A stretch of DNA of 64,000 bases from Pseudomonas anguilliseptica (lineage in GTDB: Bacteria; Pseudomonadota; Gammaproteobacteria; Pseudomonadales; Pseudomonadaceae), in contig NZ_JAEIOI010000006.1 of NCBI RefSeq assembly GCF_021375795.1, positions 118,869-182,868 of the forward strand, given 5' to 3'. Positions 1-9,121 of the stretch are shown piece by piece. The notes under the pieces were generated by a model that saw only the letters and a program-made list of their open reading frames with translations, ran no database searches and had not been told where the DNA came from. Numbering within the stretch: the first letter of the stretch is position 1; each line of letters starts with the position of its first letter. The position numbers and the translations under genes were made by a program.

Positions 1-628
1 CAAAATGCCAGGGGTAGATCGCCCCATTGGGTAGGCGGATGCGCATGCACTGATGCGTGAGCAGGTCCGCCGGGCTAAGCGGCCGGCCGTGCTGGGCGAA
101 ATACGCGGGCGAGCCGACCACGGCGTAGCGTTGTGGCTCGCCGATTGGGATCACGATCATGTCGCTGGGCACCAGACTCTCAGCGCGCACGCCAAGATCG
201 AAACCGTCGGCGACGATGTCCACCAGGCGGCCTTCGGTCACCAGGTCGATATGCACCTTCGGGTAACGCTGCAGAAACGCCAACACCAGCGGCAGCAGCG
301 TGGCGCGGGCGGCACTGGCGAACGCATTGATGCGCAGCACACCCGACGGCCCGGCATTGTGCGAACGCACCGCTTCCAGCGCTGCACGTACGTCCTGCAG
401 CGCCGGGCCGACCTGCTCCAGGTACATCGCCCCCGCCTCGGTCAGCGACACGCTGCGGGTGGTGCGATTGAACAGCCGCGTTTCGAGGCTCGCCTCCAGC
501 TTGGCAATGGTGTTGCTCAATGCTGTGGTCGACACATCCAGGTCGATGGCTGCTTGCCGGAACGACGCCCGGCGTGCCACGGCCAGCACCGCTTCCAGCT
601 CATTGAGACCAAGGCGCGAATCTGCCAT
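1..628 (-). CDS. LysR-family transcriptional regulator (3' end outside window)
   Basis: Reading the minus strand from the ATG at 628 gives an open frame starting [20 protein letters not shown] that continues off the left edge, so about 209 residues are seen and the C-terminus is missing. Residues 1-60 form a LysR winged helix-turn-helix ([20 protein letters not shown], then [15 protein letters not shown]). The effector-binding domain begins near residue 90. LysR proteins bind DNA as tetramers and often control a divergent neighbour; here a SnoaL-like/SDR pair starts 118 bp away on the other strand and is the natural target. The effector is unknown. Confidence 0.93.
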   Translation of the reverse strand, partial: MADSRLGLNELEAVLAVARRASFRQAAIDLDVSTTALSNTIAKLEASLETRLFNRTTRSVSLTEAGAMYLEQVGPALQDVRAALEAVRSHNAGPSGVLRINAFASAARATLLPLVLAFLQRYPKVHIDLVTEGRLVDIVADGFDLGVRAESLVPSDMIVIPIGEPQRYAVVGSPAYFAQHGRPLSPADLLTHQCMRIRLPNGAIYPWHF

Positions 629-746
629 GCAATTGTCCTGATATTCGGGATAGGTCGTTAACCTCTATCCCAGTTGAGCAAACTATCAAGCGAGCGGCAA
701 GATCACTGTCGTAAACCCCCAACCCACTGTGAGAGGAGATCAGGCC

Positions 747-1076
747 ATGAACCTGCACCTGCCTGACGCCGTTCAGACCTACTTTGATGTGAGCAATGGC
801 GGCAACATCTCGCGCCTTGCTGCCTGTTTCTGCGCGGACGCCAGCGTGACCGACGAGAACCGCACGCACCAGGGCATTGCCGCCACCGCAGCCTGGCAAC
901 AGGACGCCCGCCAGACCTTCACCTACAGCGTCGAGCCGCTGACGGCGACGCAGAATGACGATTCGCTAAGTGTCACGGCGCGGTTGGTCGGCAACTTCCC
1001 TGGTAGCCCGCTGCAACTGAATCATCTGTTTCTGCTGCAGGACAGCCAGATCCGCTCACTGGAGATCGCACCATGA
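747..1076 (+). CDS. SnoaL-like/NTF2-fold small protein
   Basis: A 109-residue protein starting at the ATG at 747, preceded by GAGAGGAGA about 7 bases upstream; an in-frame start at 729 lacks this site. The sequence ([21 protein letters not shown], then [19 protein letters not shown]) has the pattern of the SnoaL-like/NTF2 superfamily: small cone-shaped alpha+beta folds used as polyketide cyclases, dehydratases or ligand binders. No specific catalytic residue can be assigned. Its stop overlaps the ATG of the SDR gene (ATGA at 1073), so the two are translationally coupled and probably controlled by the divergent LysR gene. Confidence 0.8.
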   Translation: MNLHLPDAVQTYFDVSNGGNISRLAACFCADASVTDENRTHQGIAATAAWQQDARQTFTYSVEPLTATQNDDSLSVTARLVGNFPGSPLQLNHLFLLQDSQIRSLEIAP

Positions 1077-1845
1077 ACCTCGACCTGAGCGGTAAACGCG
1101 TGCTGATTACCGGCGGCACCAAAGGCGTCGGTCGCGCACTGGTCGAACTGTTGCTTGCAGAGGGGGCACAGGTGCTGACTTCCGCCCGGCAGGCCAGCAG
1201 CGACCTACCGGCTGAGCTGTTCGTGCAGGCCGACCTCTCTACCGCTGAAGGTTGCGCAACACTGGTAGCCGCAGCCAAGCAACGGCTGGGCGATGTGGAC
1301 ATCATCGTCCACGTCCTGGGCGGCTCATCGGCACCCAGCGGTGGCTTTGCGGTACTGGACGACGCGCAGTGGCAACGCGAACTCAACCTTAACCTGCTGC
1401 CGGCCGTGCGCCTGGACCGTGCCCTGCTCCCGGCGATGCTGCAGCGCCAGAGCGGGGTGATCATCCATGTGACCTCGATTCAGAACCGCCTGCCCTTGCC
1501 CGAAGCCACCACGGCTTACGCAGCGGCCAAGGCGGCGCTTTCAACCTACAGCAAAGCCTGTCGAAAGAAGTCTCACCACAAGGTGTACGTGTTGTACGGG
1601 TGTCACCGGGCTGGATCGAGACCGAAGCATCGGTGGCCCTGGCTGAGCGCCTGGCGCAGGAAGCCGGTACCGACTACGCCGGCGGCAAACGCATCATCAT
1701 GGATGCCCTCGGCGGTATTCCGCTGGGCCGGCCGGCCAAACCGGCTGAGGTTGCGGAGCTGATTGCCTTCCTGGCCTCGCCTCGCGCGGCCGCCATCACT
1801 GGCAGTGAATTTGTGATCGATGGCGGAACAGTGCCAACCACCTAA
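1073..1845 (+). pseudogene. SDR-family oxidoreductase with a one-base frameshift
   Basis: The gene starts as a classical short-chain dehydrogenase: nucleotide-binding TGGTKGVG at residues 13-20, then [20 protein letters not shown] with the active-site Ser and the Y-x3-K pair. Near base 1556 the frame slips. The first frame continues into unrelated sequence to 1762, while the proper C-terminal half (SPGWIETE, ending [13 protein letters not shown]) is read in another frame to 1845. Restoring one G at about 1556 (AGCAAAGCCTG read as AGCAAAGGCCTG) gives a continuous protein of about 257 residues. Either this is a real recent pseudogene or a sequencing error; with no other decay the two cannot be separated here. 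Confidence 0.82.
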
Positions 1846-2345
1846 CGGTTGTACTCTGGACGGGTGCCGCTGCGCGCGTTCTTTTTCTGCAGGATCAGCG
1901 AGGCTTCGTTGTAGGCATTCTGGAACGCGTCACTGCCGATCCAGACCACCGCAGCGTCCTCGTCTTCATCGTGGAACATCCCGCGATAAACGATCAGCAG
2001 GCCCATCATAAAGTCGGTCGCCGCATCTTCTGCCTCTTCGGCAACCACCAGTTCCAGTACCGGGTATTGCAGAAACACCAGGCACATCGCCAGCAGGCTG
2101 ATGCCTTCAGCCATCTTCATCGCCTGGAACAGGTCATCGAAATGTGCGGGGTCGAAGCCGTTTTCCTCGATATCTTTGAAATCGAAGGTACTCAGGTCGA
2201 TTTCAACATCATCGAATGGCTCATTGATCAGCGGATTAGCCAGCACCGGGTGCAGCACATTGGCCTTGGACTTGCCCATGCGGTTCTGCTTGGCCTTGGC
2301 TTTCGCCCGTTGGGCGCGTTTTTGCTGTTTGTCTGAGGAAGCCAT
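1842..2345 (-). CDS. Conserved hypothetical protein with basic N-terminus
   Basis: A 167-residue protein from the ATG at 2345 (AAGGA 10 bases upstream; in-frame ATGs at 2375 and 2381 are alternatives). The N-terminus is very rich in Lys, Arg and Ala ([20 protein letters not shown]), then an acidic stretch ([20 protein letters not shown]) and a mixed C-terminal domain with no signal peptide. I do not recognise a named domain; proteins of this shape recur in Pseudomonas as conserved hypotheticals. The basic tail could bind nucleic acid, but that is speculation. Its stop overlaps the stop of the convergent SDR gene by two bases. Confidence 0.7.
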   Translation of the reverse strand: MASSDKQQKRAQRAKAKAKQNRMGKSKANVLHPVLANPLINEPFDDVEIDLSTFDFKDIEENGFDPAHFDDLFQAMKMAEGISLLAMCLVFLQYPVLELVVAEEAEDAATDFMMGLLIVYRGMFHDEDEDAAVVWIGSDAFQNAYNEASLILQKKNARSGTRPEYNR

Positions 2346-2480
2346 GCTGGCGAGATCCTTGTTCGGTGCAGCCATATTCATGGCCTGGTGTGATGATGGG
2401 CAGATTGTATTCAGTGTTGGCCGCATGCGCCTGCCAAGGGACAACTTCTTTGTGGCGGCGCGCTGCGGCGTTAATCCGGC

Positions 2481-3176
2481 TTACGCCAGCAACGCCATAA
2501 TCCACTGCGTCTGCTGAGTGAGTTGCTGCACTTTCGCCTCAGGCACCGCCTGCCGAGCCCGGGCAAAGTCAGCCAGGGTCTGCTGCTTCAGACGCAACAA
2601 GCGTTGCCATTTGGCCAGGAATGCGGGGCTGCGCACCTGCATCTGCAACGGGCCAAAGTACAGTTCCTCGGCGCTGTAACTCACCGGGCCAGAGCGTTCG
2701 GCGACGATGATTTCGTAGGCAAAGCGGTTTTCCCGCAGCACCTCCTCACAGAGGATGCGGTAGCCATTGTCCATCAGCCATTGGCGCAGCGGCTGTTCAC
2801 CGCCGTTGGGTTGCAGGATCAACCGCTCTTGGCCCGTCAGGCGCGCCTTGCCGCTGTCGAGGATGTCACGAATCCGCTCGCCGCCCATCCCGCAGATGCT
2901 GATCGCCGTGATGGCGTCGCCTGGCTCGATTGCCGCCAGACCATCGGCCAGACGCACGCTGATCTGTTGGGCAAAGTCATTCTCGCGCACGCTGCGCTCA
3001 GCGGCATAAAACGGCGTCACGGCCACCTCTCCCGCCACCGCAGCCTCGATGTGCCCACGGCGCATCAAGGCTACCGGCAGATAGGCGTGATCCGAGCCAA
3101 TATCAGCCAAGCGCGCCCCAGCCGGCACATGCGCCGCTACACGCTCCAGGCGCATCGACAATGTCTGCTCGTTCAA
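2481..3176 (-). CDS. tRNA (adenine(22)-N1)-methyltransferase TrmK-like
   Basis: A 231-residue SAM-dependent methyltransferase of the TrmK/COG2384 family, which methylates N1 of A22 in tRNA in characterised members. Motif I is ADIGSDHAYLP near residues 22-32; ICGMGGERI and LQPNGGEQPLRQWL follow, both typical of this family. I place the start at the TTG at 3176, which has AAGGGGG six bases upstream; the first in-frame ATG after it (3155) would shorten the N-terminal helix, and upstream ATGs at 3197 and 3203 are possible. The substrate is inferred from family membership only. Confidence 0.82.
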   Translation of the reverse strand: MNEQTLSMRLERVAAHVPAGARLADIGSDHAYLPVALMRRGHIEAAVAGEVAVTPFYAAERSVRENDFAQQISVRLADGLAAIEPGDAITAISICGMGGERIRDILDSGKARLTGQERLILQPNGGEQPLRQWLMDNGYRILCEEVLRENRFAYEIIVAERSGPVSYSAEELYFGPLQMQVRSPAFLAKWQRLLRLKQQTLADFARARQAVPEAKVQQLTQQTQWIMALLA

Positions 3177-3441
3177 CTCCCGCCCCCTTTTCAGCATCGG
3201 CATTCGACCCGCTGGCCGAATTGGGGCGCGATTCTGTCGAGCCACGCTGTGTATGGCAAATTCTGGCGACCAGCGCTAAGTGCACGATCCGAGTCTGGGG
3301 TTCATGGTGCATCAGGCGTGAAACTTAGTGATCGGTAGCTCTCTGCAATAAGCGATCAGAAAACGATGTTCGAAAAACATATAGCTCCAGGTTTCCAAGT
3401 TTTTTGGTTGAAGCCCAGTTCTGCGTCAGGGTCGAACGACG

Positions 3442-4941
3442 CTATTGCAACAAGGCCACAGCAACTGCCTTGGCTGCATCTTCAATAGCGCGCTCATCAT
3501 AAGGCGCAAACCCCAGCACCAGCCCCGGAGTGCGCGGCGCGACGCAATAGCGCGCCAGGGGCATGACGTCGATACCGGCGGTCTGCAGACGGGTAAACAC
3601 CTCCTGTTCGTTATCCAGTTGTAGGCTGCAGGTGATATCCAGACCCGCGCGGATTTCCGGCACATCAATCAGCCCTTGCCAATGCCGCTGCGCCGATTCG
3701 GCGAAGGCCTCGGCGCGTGAGGCGTAGATTTTGCGCATGCGCCGTACATGGCGGTCGAAATGCCCCTCATGGATAAAGTCGGCCAGTACCGCTTGCGACA
3801 GGCTGTTGGCGTGGCGGGACATCAATGCGGCGGCGCGGGTAAAGCTGCCCAGCAGGTGCGCAGGCAACACCAGGTAGGCCAGGCGGATGGAGGGAAACAG
3901 CAGCTTGCTGAAAGTGCCAGCGAGGATCACCGACTGCTCCGCCGCCGGCATCGAGCGCAGTGCCGGAATCGGCTTGGCGATAAAACGGTACTCGCTGTCG
4001 TAGTCATCCTCGAAGATGTAGCTGCCATGCTGCGCCGCCCATTGCAACAACGCCAGACGCCGCGCGGGCGACAACTCACTGCCCAGCGGCGCCTGCCGTG
4101 ACGGCGTGACATAGGCCAGCCGGGCATCGGGGGCCAGACGCACGCCCTCCTCCACTTGAATACCGAAGGCGTCCACCGGCACATTCACACGCTGCACGCC
4201 GGATACATCGATCAGCTGACGTGCGCCGGGATAGCCGGGATCTTCCATCCACACCTTGGAGTTGCCCGGTGCCAGCAAGCGCAGGCACAGGTCGAGCCCT
4301 TGCTGCACGCTATTGAGCACCAGAATTCGCTCGGCAGGCACCTGCACACCACGAGCGATGGCCAGGTAGCCGGCGATGGCTTCACGCAATGCCGGCAAAC
4401 CACCGGGGTCCGAATCGAGCAGGATGGACAGCCGTGAGGCGCGCAGCTGCTGGATATGCAGTTTGCGCCACAGGTCGACCGGAAACGCTTGAACATCGCC
4501 CCGATGCGGAAAGAACGGGCGCAACCCCGGCGTCACCGAACGCCGCGCAAAGATTGGCGTAATCGCGTCCAGGCGTTCGATCCAGGGCGTGGCCGGCGGC
4601 GTGCGCGGCGCTTCTTGCGTGGCCACGACCTTGCGTCGCACATAGCCGGCGTTAAGCGTGGCATCCGGCAACACGGCACACACCCGCGTTCCACTGCCGG
4701 TCTGCGCCTCCAGATAACCTTCGGACAACAACTGCTGATACGCCGCCTGGGCCGTACCCCGCGCCAGCTTGTAGTGCTCGGCCAGTGCGCGCGTACTGGG
4801 CAGTTTGCTGCCAGCGGGCAGACGGCCGCCGAGGATGGCGCCGCGCAGCGCCTCATATAACCAGCGCTGCAGGCTGACACCCGGCTCGGGAGTGCCCAGC
4901 GGCAGGAAGAGCACCTGCGGGGGTGATTTTTCGGCAGGCAT
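3442..4941 (-). CDS. MocR/PdxR-type regulator (GntR HTH plus aminotransferase-like domain)
   Basis: A 499-residue fusion. Residues about 20-90 are a GntR winged helix (LRGAILGGRLPAGSKLPSTR, then HYKLARGTAQAAYQQLLSEG). From about residue 130 onward it is a fold-type I aminotransferase domain with FEDDYDSEYRF and GTFSKLLFPSIRLAY, whose Lys is the expected PLP Schiff-base residue. MocR proteins use PLP or an amino compound as effector. Start chosen at the ATG at 4941 (GGAG five bases upstream) rather than the GTG at 4947. It is divergent from the flavoprotein at 5066 with a 124-bp gap that holds a good inverted repeat, so regulation of that gene is likely. Confidence 0.92.
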   Translation of the reverse strand: MPAEKSPPQVLFLPLGTPEPGVSLQRWLYEALRGAILGGRLPAGSKLPSTRALAEHYKLARGTAQAAYQQLLSEGYLEAQTGSGTRVCAVLPDATLNAGYVRRKVVATQEAPRTPPATPWIERLDAITPIFARRSVTPGLRPFFPHRGDVQAFPVDLWRKLHIQQLRASRLSILLDSDPGGLPALREAIAGYLAIARGVQVPAERILVLNSVQQGLDLCLRLLAPGNSKVWMEDPGYPGARQLIDVSGVQRVNVPVDAFGIQVEEGVRLAPDARLAYVTPSRQAPLGSELSPARRLALLQWAAQHGSYIFEDDYDSEYRFIAKPIPALRSMPAAEQSVILAGTFSKLLFPSIRLAYLVLPAHLLGSFTRAAALMSRHANSLSQAVLADFIHEGHFDRHVRRMRKIYASRAEAFAESAQRHWQGLIDVPEIRAGLDITCSLQLDNEQEVFTRLQTAGIDVMPLARYCVAPRTPGLVLGFAPYDERAIEDAAKAVAVALLQ

Positions 4942-4978
4942 GGCCACTCCAAAGTGGACTAATCAGTTCAAGCAAGAA

Positions 4979-4998
4979 TGGATCAATACCCTGATCCA
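4979..4998. promoter_or_regulatory. Inverted repeat, candidate MocR operator
   Basis: TGGATCA at 4979-4985 and TGATCCA at 4992-4998 form a perfect 7-bp inverted repeat with a 6-bp spacer in the 124-bp gap between the MocR gene and the divergent flavoprotein. The related TGGACTAATCAG lies at about 4952-4963. Position and symmetry suggest an operator; no experimental information. Confidence 0.45.
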
Positions 4999-5065
4999 AG
5001 CCAGAGGCAGAATCACTCCCGTCGTCAGCCAACAGCCTTTCTCTTCACTGCGGGAACCTACCCAT

Positions 5066-6271
5066 ATGAAACAGCAAATCCTGATCATCGGTGCCGGCTT
5101 TGCCGGTATGTGGAGTGCACTCAGCGCCGTGCGCCTGCTCGATCAACAACAGCGTCTGGACGTCAACGTCACCCTGCTGGCGCCCCAGGCGGAACTGCGT
5201 GTGCGGCCACGCTTTTATGAGCCCGAGCTGGCCAGCACCGTCGCCCCGCTCGGCCCGCTGTTCGACGCTGTGGGTGTGCACTTCGTCCAGGGCAGCGCCA
5301 CGCAGATTGATGCCGCCAACAAGCGTGTCAGCTACCGCGACGCATCGGGTACCGAGGCCGAACTGAACTATGACCGCCTGATTCTTGCCTCTGGCAGTCA
5401 GGTGGCGCGTCCACCCCTGGAGGGCATTGAGCGCTTTACCTTCGATGTCGACAGCCTGGAGTCGGCGCAGCGTCTCGACGTTCATCTGCAGGGACTGGCG
5501 CAGCAGCCGGAGAGCGCAGCACGCAACACCGTGGTGGTGGTCGGCGGCGGCTTTACCGGTATCGAAACCGCCAGCGAAATGCCAGCTCGCCTGCGCGCCA
5601 TCCTTGGTGAACAGACCGACATTCGCGTCATCGTGGTGGACACGGCCAAGCAGATTGGCGCGGCCATGGGCGAGGCAATCGCCGCAGTCGTCGCCGAAGC
5701 CAGCGCCAGCCTGGGCGTCACCTGGCGGCTCGGCAGCCCGGTGTCCAAGATCACTGAGCACGGTGTGCAACTGGGTAACGGCGAACGCATTGCCGCCAGT
5801 ACGGTGATCTTTGCCGTGGGCGTGAAAGCCTCGCCGCTGACCCAGCAGATCAACGGCGAACGCGACGCACATGGCCGCCTGCACGTGGACCGCAACCTCA
5901 AGGTACTCGGCCAGGATGCCATCTACGCAACCGGCGACACTGCCTACGCCGCCGTGGATGACCTCGGTAATCACGCCCTGATGACCTGCCAGCATGCGAT
6001 TGCCCTGGGCCGCTCGGCCGGCAACAACGCGGCGGCGGATCTGCTCGGTGTCGAGCCGATTGCCTACAGCCAGCCCAAATACGTCACCTGCCTGGACCTG
6101 GGTGCCTGGGGCGCGGTGTTTACCGAGGGCTGGGAGCGCAAGGTGCTGTTGACCGGCCAGGAAGGCAAGGCGCTGAAAACCCAGATCAACACCCAGTGGA
6201 TCTACCCACCGGCAGCGGATCGGGCAGTTGCCCTGGCCGCAGCAGACCCGCTGATCCCGGTGGTGGCGTAA
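5066..6271 (+). CDS. NAD(P)/FAD-dependent oxidoreductase, type II NADH dehydrogenase-like
   Basis: A 401-residue two-dinucleotide-binding flavoprotein. FAD-binding GxGxxG is at the N-terminus (ILIIGAGFAGMWSAL), the second (NADH) Rossmann motif is VVVVGGGFTGIETASEM near residues 155-170, and the late FAD contact is IYATGDTAYA near 290. The ATG at 5066 is chosen because the FAD motif must be near the N-terminus; the frame is open well upstream but that part overlaps the regulator's promoter. Members oxidise NADH and pass electrons to quinone or a small acceptor; here the acceptor is unknown. No C-terminal membrane helix is evident. A strong terminator follows. Confidence 0.9.
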   Translation: MKQQILIIGAGFAGMWSALSAVRLLDQQQRLDVNVTLLAPQAELRVRPRFYEPELASTVAPLGPLFDAVGVHFVQGSATQIDAANKRVSYRDASGTEAELNYDRLILASGSQVARPPLEGIERFTFDVDSLESAQRLDVHLQGLAQQPESAARNTVVVVGGGFTGIETASEMPARLRAILGEQTDIRVIVVDTAKQIGAAMGEAIAAVVAEASASLGVTWRLGSPVSKITEHGVQLGNGERIAASTVIFAVGVKASPLTQQINGERDAHGRLHVDRNLKVLGQDAIYATGDTAYAAVDDLGNHALMTCQHAIALGRSAGNNAAADLLGVEPIAYSQPKYVTCLDLGAWGAVFTEGWERKVLLTGQEGKALKTQINTQWIYPPAADRAVALAAADPLIPVVA

Positions 6272-6324
6272 CGCCAGGCAGCACGCTGAGCAACCCCGCC
6301 TGGCGCGTTGCTTCAGGCAATCAC

Positions 6325-6356
6325 AACGGGATTAGCCTGCGCTAATCCCGTTTTTT
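6325..6356 (+). terminator. Rho-independent terminator after the flavoprotein gene
   Basis: A perfect 12-bp stem (AACGGGATTAGC at 6325-6336 and its complement at 6341-6352) with a 4-base loop runs directly into a T tract. Confidence 0.9.
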
Positions 6357-6367
6357 GATGGGCCCGC

Positions 6368-7063
6368 TTATTGGCTGGCAGCAAGGTGCTTCTGCGCCTC
6401 ACGCAGCGTCAGCGCGGAGAATTGCTCAGCGTTGTGCCGTAGAAAGTGACTCACCGCCTGCGGGTTCCAGCGGGCGTAGTCGCGTAACGCCCAACCGATC
6501 GCTTTGCGGATAAATACGTTCTTCTCGCCGGCCAGCTGTTGCGCATAGGTAAACAGGCGCTCGGCGTCGGTATCCAGTCGCCAGCCGAGCTGATGCAGCA
6601 TGGCGGCACGACGAACCCACAGATCGGCGTCAGTAATCCACTGGTCCATCGTTGCCTGTGCAATCTCTGTTGTTGCCCGTTCCGCACGGACAATCAGGCC
6701 GATAACCGCACTGAGCCCATCGACGGTTTCCCACCAGGCATCACGTTGCAGAAGCTGACGAATCGCCGGTAAATCTGCGCTGCGCAAAAGCCGGTGCTGC
6801 TGCCTGAGCAGGTCAATCGCGGTGTAGCGGTACTCACGCTCTGGCTGGCACCACAACAGCTGTGCAGCGGCCAGCACCTCGGCGCTGCAATCCCAGCGCA
6901 CCTTGTCCAGCCGTTTGACAGCCGCTCTGCGCACAGGCGCAGGCAAGCCGAGAAAGGCGAACTGATCCAGCAGGTAGGCGCGCATCTTCACCGCGCTGGC
7001 GGCATTGGCCAGCGGCCGCAGTGCCTGCTCGATGGCGGCCAGATAAAGGTCGGGGCTGGTCAT
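6368..7063 (-). CDS. DNA alkylation repair protein, AlkD-like HEAT-repeat glycosylase
   Basis: A 231-residue all-helical protein of the AlkC/AlkD family. Recognisable segments are RRAAVKRLDKVRW, WWETVDGLSAVIG and WVRRAAMLHQLGWRLDTD followed by EKNVFIRKAIGWALRDYARW, the pattern of AlkD, which excises N3- and N7-alkylpurines by wrapping DNA in a HEAT-repeat solenoid. The start at 7063 (MTSPDLYLAA) is preferred over an upstream in-frame start at 7102 because the latter overlaps the DUF1398 gene. The two genes are 4 bp apart and probably co-transcribed. Confidence 0.88.
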   Translation of the reverse strand: MTSPDLYLAAIEQALRPLANAASAVKMRAYLLDQFAFLGLPAPVRRAAVKRLDKVRWDCSAEVLAAAQLLWCQPEREYRYTAIDLLRQQHRLLRSADLPAIRQLLQRDAWWETVDGLSAVIGLIVRAERATTEIAQATMDQWITDADLWVRRAAMLHQLGWRLDTDAERLFTYAQQLAGEKNVFIRKAIGWALRDYARWNPQAVSHFLRHNAEQFSALTLREAQKHLAASQ

Positions 7064-7067
7064 GCAC

Positions 7068-7463
7068 TCAGTCCGGAAAGCGCTCGATATGCGCCTCGCC
7101 ATTGCGGCCGTAGTAGTTCACATGGCGACCCTGCAACCAGACCATATAGCCAATGCAGCCGGCGGCTTGCGAACGGCGCTTGAATTCCGGGTAGAGCAGT
7201 TCGCCCTGCTGCGCTGCGCGGATCGCGGCCTGGATATCCGGGGCGGAAAACGCCCGGGCAATCCCCGCCTGCGGTGCAACCATATCCAGGCTGTAGGTTT
7301 GCCCATTAGGCAGGTAGTAGGTGGTGCGGCAGGCGCGGTAATCCACCCAGTAGGACTCCACGCCAGCACTGAGCAAGGCCTCCACAACCTGACCAAAATG
7401 GATGCTGCCCTCGTTCGAACGGCTGAAGGTGATCTGGATGATGGACTCAATCGCACTGTTCAT
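7068..7463 (-). CDS. DUF1398 family protein (YbcV-like)
   Basis: A 131-residue protein with the features of the DUF1398 family: ESYWVDYRACRTTYYLPNG in the middle and a C-terminal GCIGYMVWLQGRHVNYYGRN. The family is widespread in proteobacteria and some members are labelled phage envelope-like, without a proven role. No signal peptide or membrane helix. It lies directly upstream of the AlkD-like gene, so it may be expressed with DNA repair, but function is unknown. Confidence 0.8.
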   Translation of the reverse strand: MNSAIESIIQITFSRSNEGSIHFGQVVEALLSAGVESYWVDYRACRTTYYLPNGQTYSLDMVAPQAGIARAFSAPDIQAAIRAAQQGELLYPEFKRRSQAAGCIGYMVWLQGRHVNYYGRNGEAHIERFPD

Positions 7464-7484
7464 CGCGGCTCCGGCATTACAGGC

Positions 7485-7952
7485 TCAGTTGATCGGGACT
7501 TGCGTGAGGTTCTGGCGCAGCACAATGTCCTGCATCAGAGACATCATCTCTGCACGCTGAGCGTCGCTCAGGTGGCCAAAGAACAGCTGGTCATTCTCAT
7601 CCGCCAACGCCGCCAGTTTGGGCACCAGGCTATTGCCGGCGGCGGTCAGCAACAGGCGCTGCTCCCTGGCGCGGTCTTCGGCCAGCGGGCGTTCGGCCAG
7701 GCCTTTACCCTGCAGCTTGGTGACGACCTTGGAGGCGGCCCCTTTGGTCATGCCCAGGGCAGTAATCAACTCGGCATGGGTGGTGTGCGCGCGCTCATAC
7801 AAGGTGCGCAGGGCAACCCATTCGGACAGGGTGATGTCGTGCTGCTCCAGTTGCTTTTCAAATCGAGCAGAGACCTGGTTGGAAACAAAACGCAGCCAGA
7901 AGCCAAGGTGGGCATCCAGCGGGCTGACAGTCAGTGGGGGCGACTTCTTCAT
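7485..7952 (-). CDS. MarR-family transcriptional regulator
   Basis: A 155-residue MarR protein: helical dimerisation N-terminus, winged helix with LSEWVALRTLYERAHTTHAE, ITALGMTKGAASKVVTKLQG and the wing ERPLAEDRAREQRLLLTAAG. Start at the ATG at 7952, with AAGGAA eight bases upstream; that Shine-Dalgarno lies inside the palindrome at 7957-7970, so a bound repressor would cover the gene's own translation start region. An ATG at 7994 is in frame but sits in the second palindrome. No adjacent transporter or enzyme gene is an obvious target; autoregulation is the safest inference. Confidence 0.92.
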   Translation of the reverse strand: MKKSPPLTVSPLDAHLGFWLRFVSNQVSARFEKQLEQHDITLSEWVALRTLYERAHTTHAELITALGMTKGAASKVVTKLQGKGLAERPLAEDRAREQRLLLTAAGNSLVPKLAALADENDQLFFGHLSDAQRAEMMSLMQDIVLRQNLTQVPIN

Positions 7953-7956
7953 ATTG

Positions 7957-8000
7957 GTTTCCTTGGAAACAATCTGACAAGAGTTTGTTTCCAAGGAAAC
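7957..8000. promoter_or_regulatory. Two palindromic operators for the MarR regulator
   Basis: GTTTCCTTGGAAAC at 7957-7970 and GTTTCCAAGGAAAC at 7987-8000 are both palindromes (6-bp arms, 2-bp centre), reverse complements of each other, with centres 30 bp apart, about three helical turns. The first overlaps the ribosome binding site of the marR-type gene. Length and symmetry fit MarR-dimer sites. Confidence 0.8.
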
Positions 8001-8092
8001 CTAATGTCAAGCGAGGTAAACATCCAATCAGGGTGCGACTGACGCATGCAGCATCCCGACCGTGGGTCGTATCCACAGGAGAAGCACAGCGC

Positions 8093-8899
8093 TTAGGGTT
8101 TTATATAGCGCTGCACAATCCGCGCATAACGGCCATCCACCACCAGTTCACGCAGCGCATCGGCATAGGCCTGGGCAAAGTCAGGCTCGGTTGAGCGCTT
8201 ACTGAAAGCAATCTCTGCAGCGTCACTGGACACCACTACAGCCGTGGGCTTGATCCGCTCGCTGAGGCCCAGTTGCTGGATTTCGTAGGCACCGGTGTTT
8301 TCGTCGGCAATCACCCCATCGATACGGCCCTTGCCGACCATGCGCCAGAGGTTGTTGCGATTGGCCACCTGCACCACGCGCGCAGCAAACGCAGGATCAC
8401 GCATCAGTTGTTCGTAATCTGCGCCATAGGCCACGTTGATCTGCGCGCCCAGGCGAAATTCACTGTGCTGCAGCTCCAGCAGTTGCGTGATCGGCCAGCG
8501 CTGCATGGCCTGCGTGTACATAAACAGAATATTGCGCGAGGGCGGCAGCACCGGGCCGGAGAAATGCGCATAGGCCTCGCGCTCTGGCCGGCGGAAGGCA
8601 CCGGGCAGGATATCCAGGCGGCCCAGCTCCAGCTCCTTGAGCGCCCGTGCCCAGGGCAGTTTGCGCAGTTTGATCTGGCAGCCCAGACGGGCCAGTGCCG
8701 CGCGGTTGATTTCAACGTCGATACCCACCACCGCGCCATCCGCCGTTTGCATGCTGAACGGCGGGTCATCGTCCCAGCGCAGGGTTTTCTCACAGGCAGC
8801 CACTGCCAGACCCGGCCAACAGATCAGCAGCAACAGAACAAGCAATAAGCGGAGAGGCAACAAGGGCGAGTGGCGGATATCGACGGCAATCAAGATCAT
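8093..8899 (-). CDS. Periplasmic solute-binding protein, family 3 type
   Basis: A 268-residue secreted protein. The first 35 residues contain a basic n-region and a Leu-rich stretch (LLPLRLLLVLLLLICW) ending in AVAACEK, a signal peptide with likely cleavage after AVA. The mature part has TLRWDDDPPFSMQTADGAVV and GIDVEINRAAL near its N-terminus, then GRLDILPGAFRRPERE, the layout of bacterial extracellular solute-binding family 3 proteins for amino acids. There is no permease or ATPase nearby, so it may serve an unlinked ABC system or a sensor. ATG at 8899 is used; the preceding GTG is less likely. Confidence 0.85.
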   Translation of the reverse strand: MILIAVDIRHSPLLPLRLLLVLLLLICWPGLAVAACEKTLRWDDDPPFSMQTADGAVVGIDVEINRAALARLGCQIKLRKLPWARALKELELGRLDILPGAFRRPEREAYAHFSGPVLPPSRNILFMYTQAMQRWPITQLLELQHSEFRLGAQINVAYGADYEQLMRDPAFAARVVQVANRNNLWRMVGKGRIDGVIADENTGAYEIQQLGLSERIKPTAVVVSSDAAEIAFSKRSTEPDFAQAYADALRELVVDGRYARIVQRYIKP

Positions 8900-9121
8900 C
8901 ACTCACGCGGGGTCGATGGGATGTCGCCTGAGTCTAGCAGCAGAGTCCCGCGTGCCAGCAAGCCATAGACCCGCATAAATACGGCACTGTCGTGGAACGG
9001 CCAGGGTTTGCATAAAGCGTCGCAAGATCGAGCGACATTGATGATGTCTCCCACGATTTGACCCCACGGCAGTCAGCAACCATGGTTGTTAGGCCATGAC
9101 CTGAATGCGGAGAATCATCCC

